From: Termitomyces sp. T153
Lineage: Eukaryota; Basidiomycota; Agaricomycetes; Agaricales; Lyophyllaceae
Direction of reading: 5' to 3'
Length of the DNA: 64,000 bases
Assembly: GCA_018296165.2 (NCBI GenBank)
Contig: JACKQL020000009.1
Location: 682,001-746,000 of the forward strand
The stretch's first letter is position 1, and every line of letters begins with the position of its first letter. This document shows positions 63,999 to 64,000 of the stretch, in pieces. A model generated the notes under the pieces. That model was given only the letters and a program-made list of their open reading frames with translations, did not search any database and was not told where the DNA came from. Made by a program: the position numbers and the translations under genes.

Positions 63999-64000
63999 AA

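Larger units (their letters stand above)
57887..64000 (+). mobile_element. Gypsy element 2 (second lineage), 5' LTR truncated, runs off the window
   Basis: Plus-strand Gypsy-type element: LTR remnant (57887-58360), primer-binding site, gag with zinc knuckle (58716-59798), protease, RT, RNase H and integrase up to the window end. RT lies before integrase, so it is Gypsy order. Stops and changed catalytic residues make this copy inactive. No chromodomain is seen because the integrase C-terminus is outside the window. Its sequence is distinct from element 1. CpG is well preserved overall. Confidence 0.88.

Overview
This window is nuclear DNA of a basidiomycete fungus, almost certainly an agaricomycete (mushroom-forming class). 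Host genes carry many introns of about 50-60 nt with GT-AG ends. The conserved genes match fungal families, and the transposons (Plavaka, chromodomain Gypsy, Tad-like LINE, Tc1/mariner) are those typical of mushroom genomes. I cannot name the species from the sequence alone.

Layout. (1) 1-8.8 kb is CpG-poor transposon territory: a decayed Plavaka transposase on the minus strand, and a divergent plus-strand gene whose product resembles the DUF6698 family found near such elements. (2) 8.8-11.4 kb holds a four-exon gene for a single-span membrane protein and a possible small divergent ORF. (3) 11.4-17.5 kb has no gene I can support, only repeat debris. (4) 17.5-40.3 kb is the gene-rich core: the purine enzyme ATIC/Ade17, an HDDC2-type HD phosphohydrolase, an Msn2-like C2H2 factor, an F-box-like protein, a mitochondrial EngB-type GTPase, a TMEM170 membrane protein, a TEA/ATTS transcription factor, an unrecognised small gene, the COMPASS subunit Swd3/WDR5, a GRAM-TBC-EF-hand Rab GAP (Gyp2 type) and a Baeyer-Villiger-type monooxygenase. 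Exon models were built by hand and the phases close in every one of the conserved genes. (5) 40.3-64 kb is a stack of nested transposons: a Tc1/mariner copy split by a solo LTR (target duplication GGAAT), itself split by a solo LTR of a second family (target duplication CCGG); another solo LTR with duplication GTTGT; a LINE fragment; a minus-strand chromodomain Gypsy element (element 1, 48439-57886); and a plus-strand Gypsy element of another lineage (element 2, 57887 to the window end).

The host genes form no metabolic cluster; they are ordinary housekeeping and regulatory genes. The transposon half tells one story: older insertions have almost no CpG, and nearly every stop inside the two Gypsy elements is a TGA where the family has arginine, which is what deamination of methylated CGA codons would leave. 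The most unusual object is a spliced, plus-strand accessory gene (49619-51111) lying antisense inside element 1, between integrase and the 3' LTR, with a perfect 18-bp palindrome in front of it. A 20-bp palindrome with GATAAG inverted repeats sits in front of the ADE17 gene, and the Gyp2-type gene contains a predicted 5-nt micro-exon.
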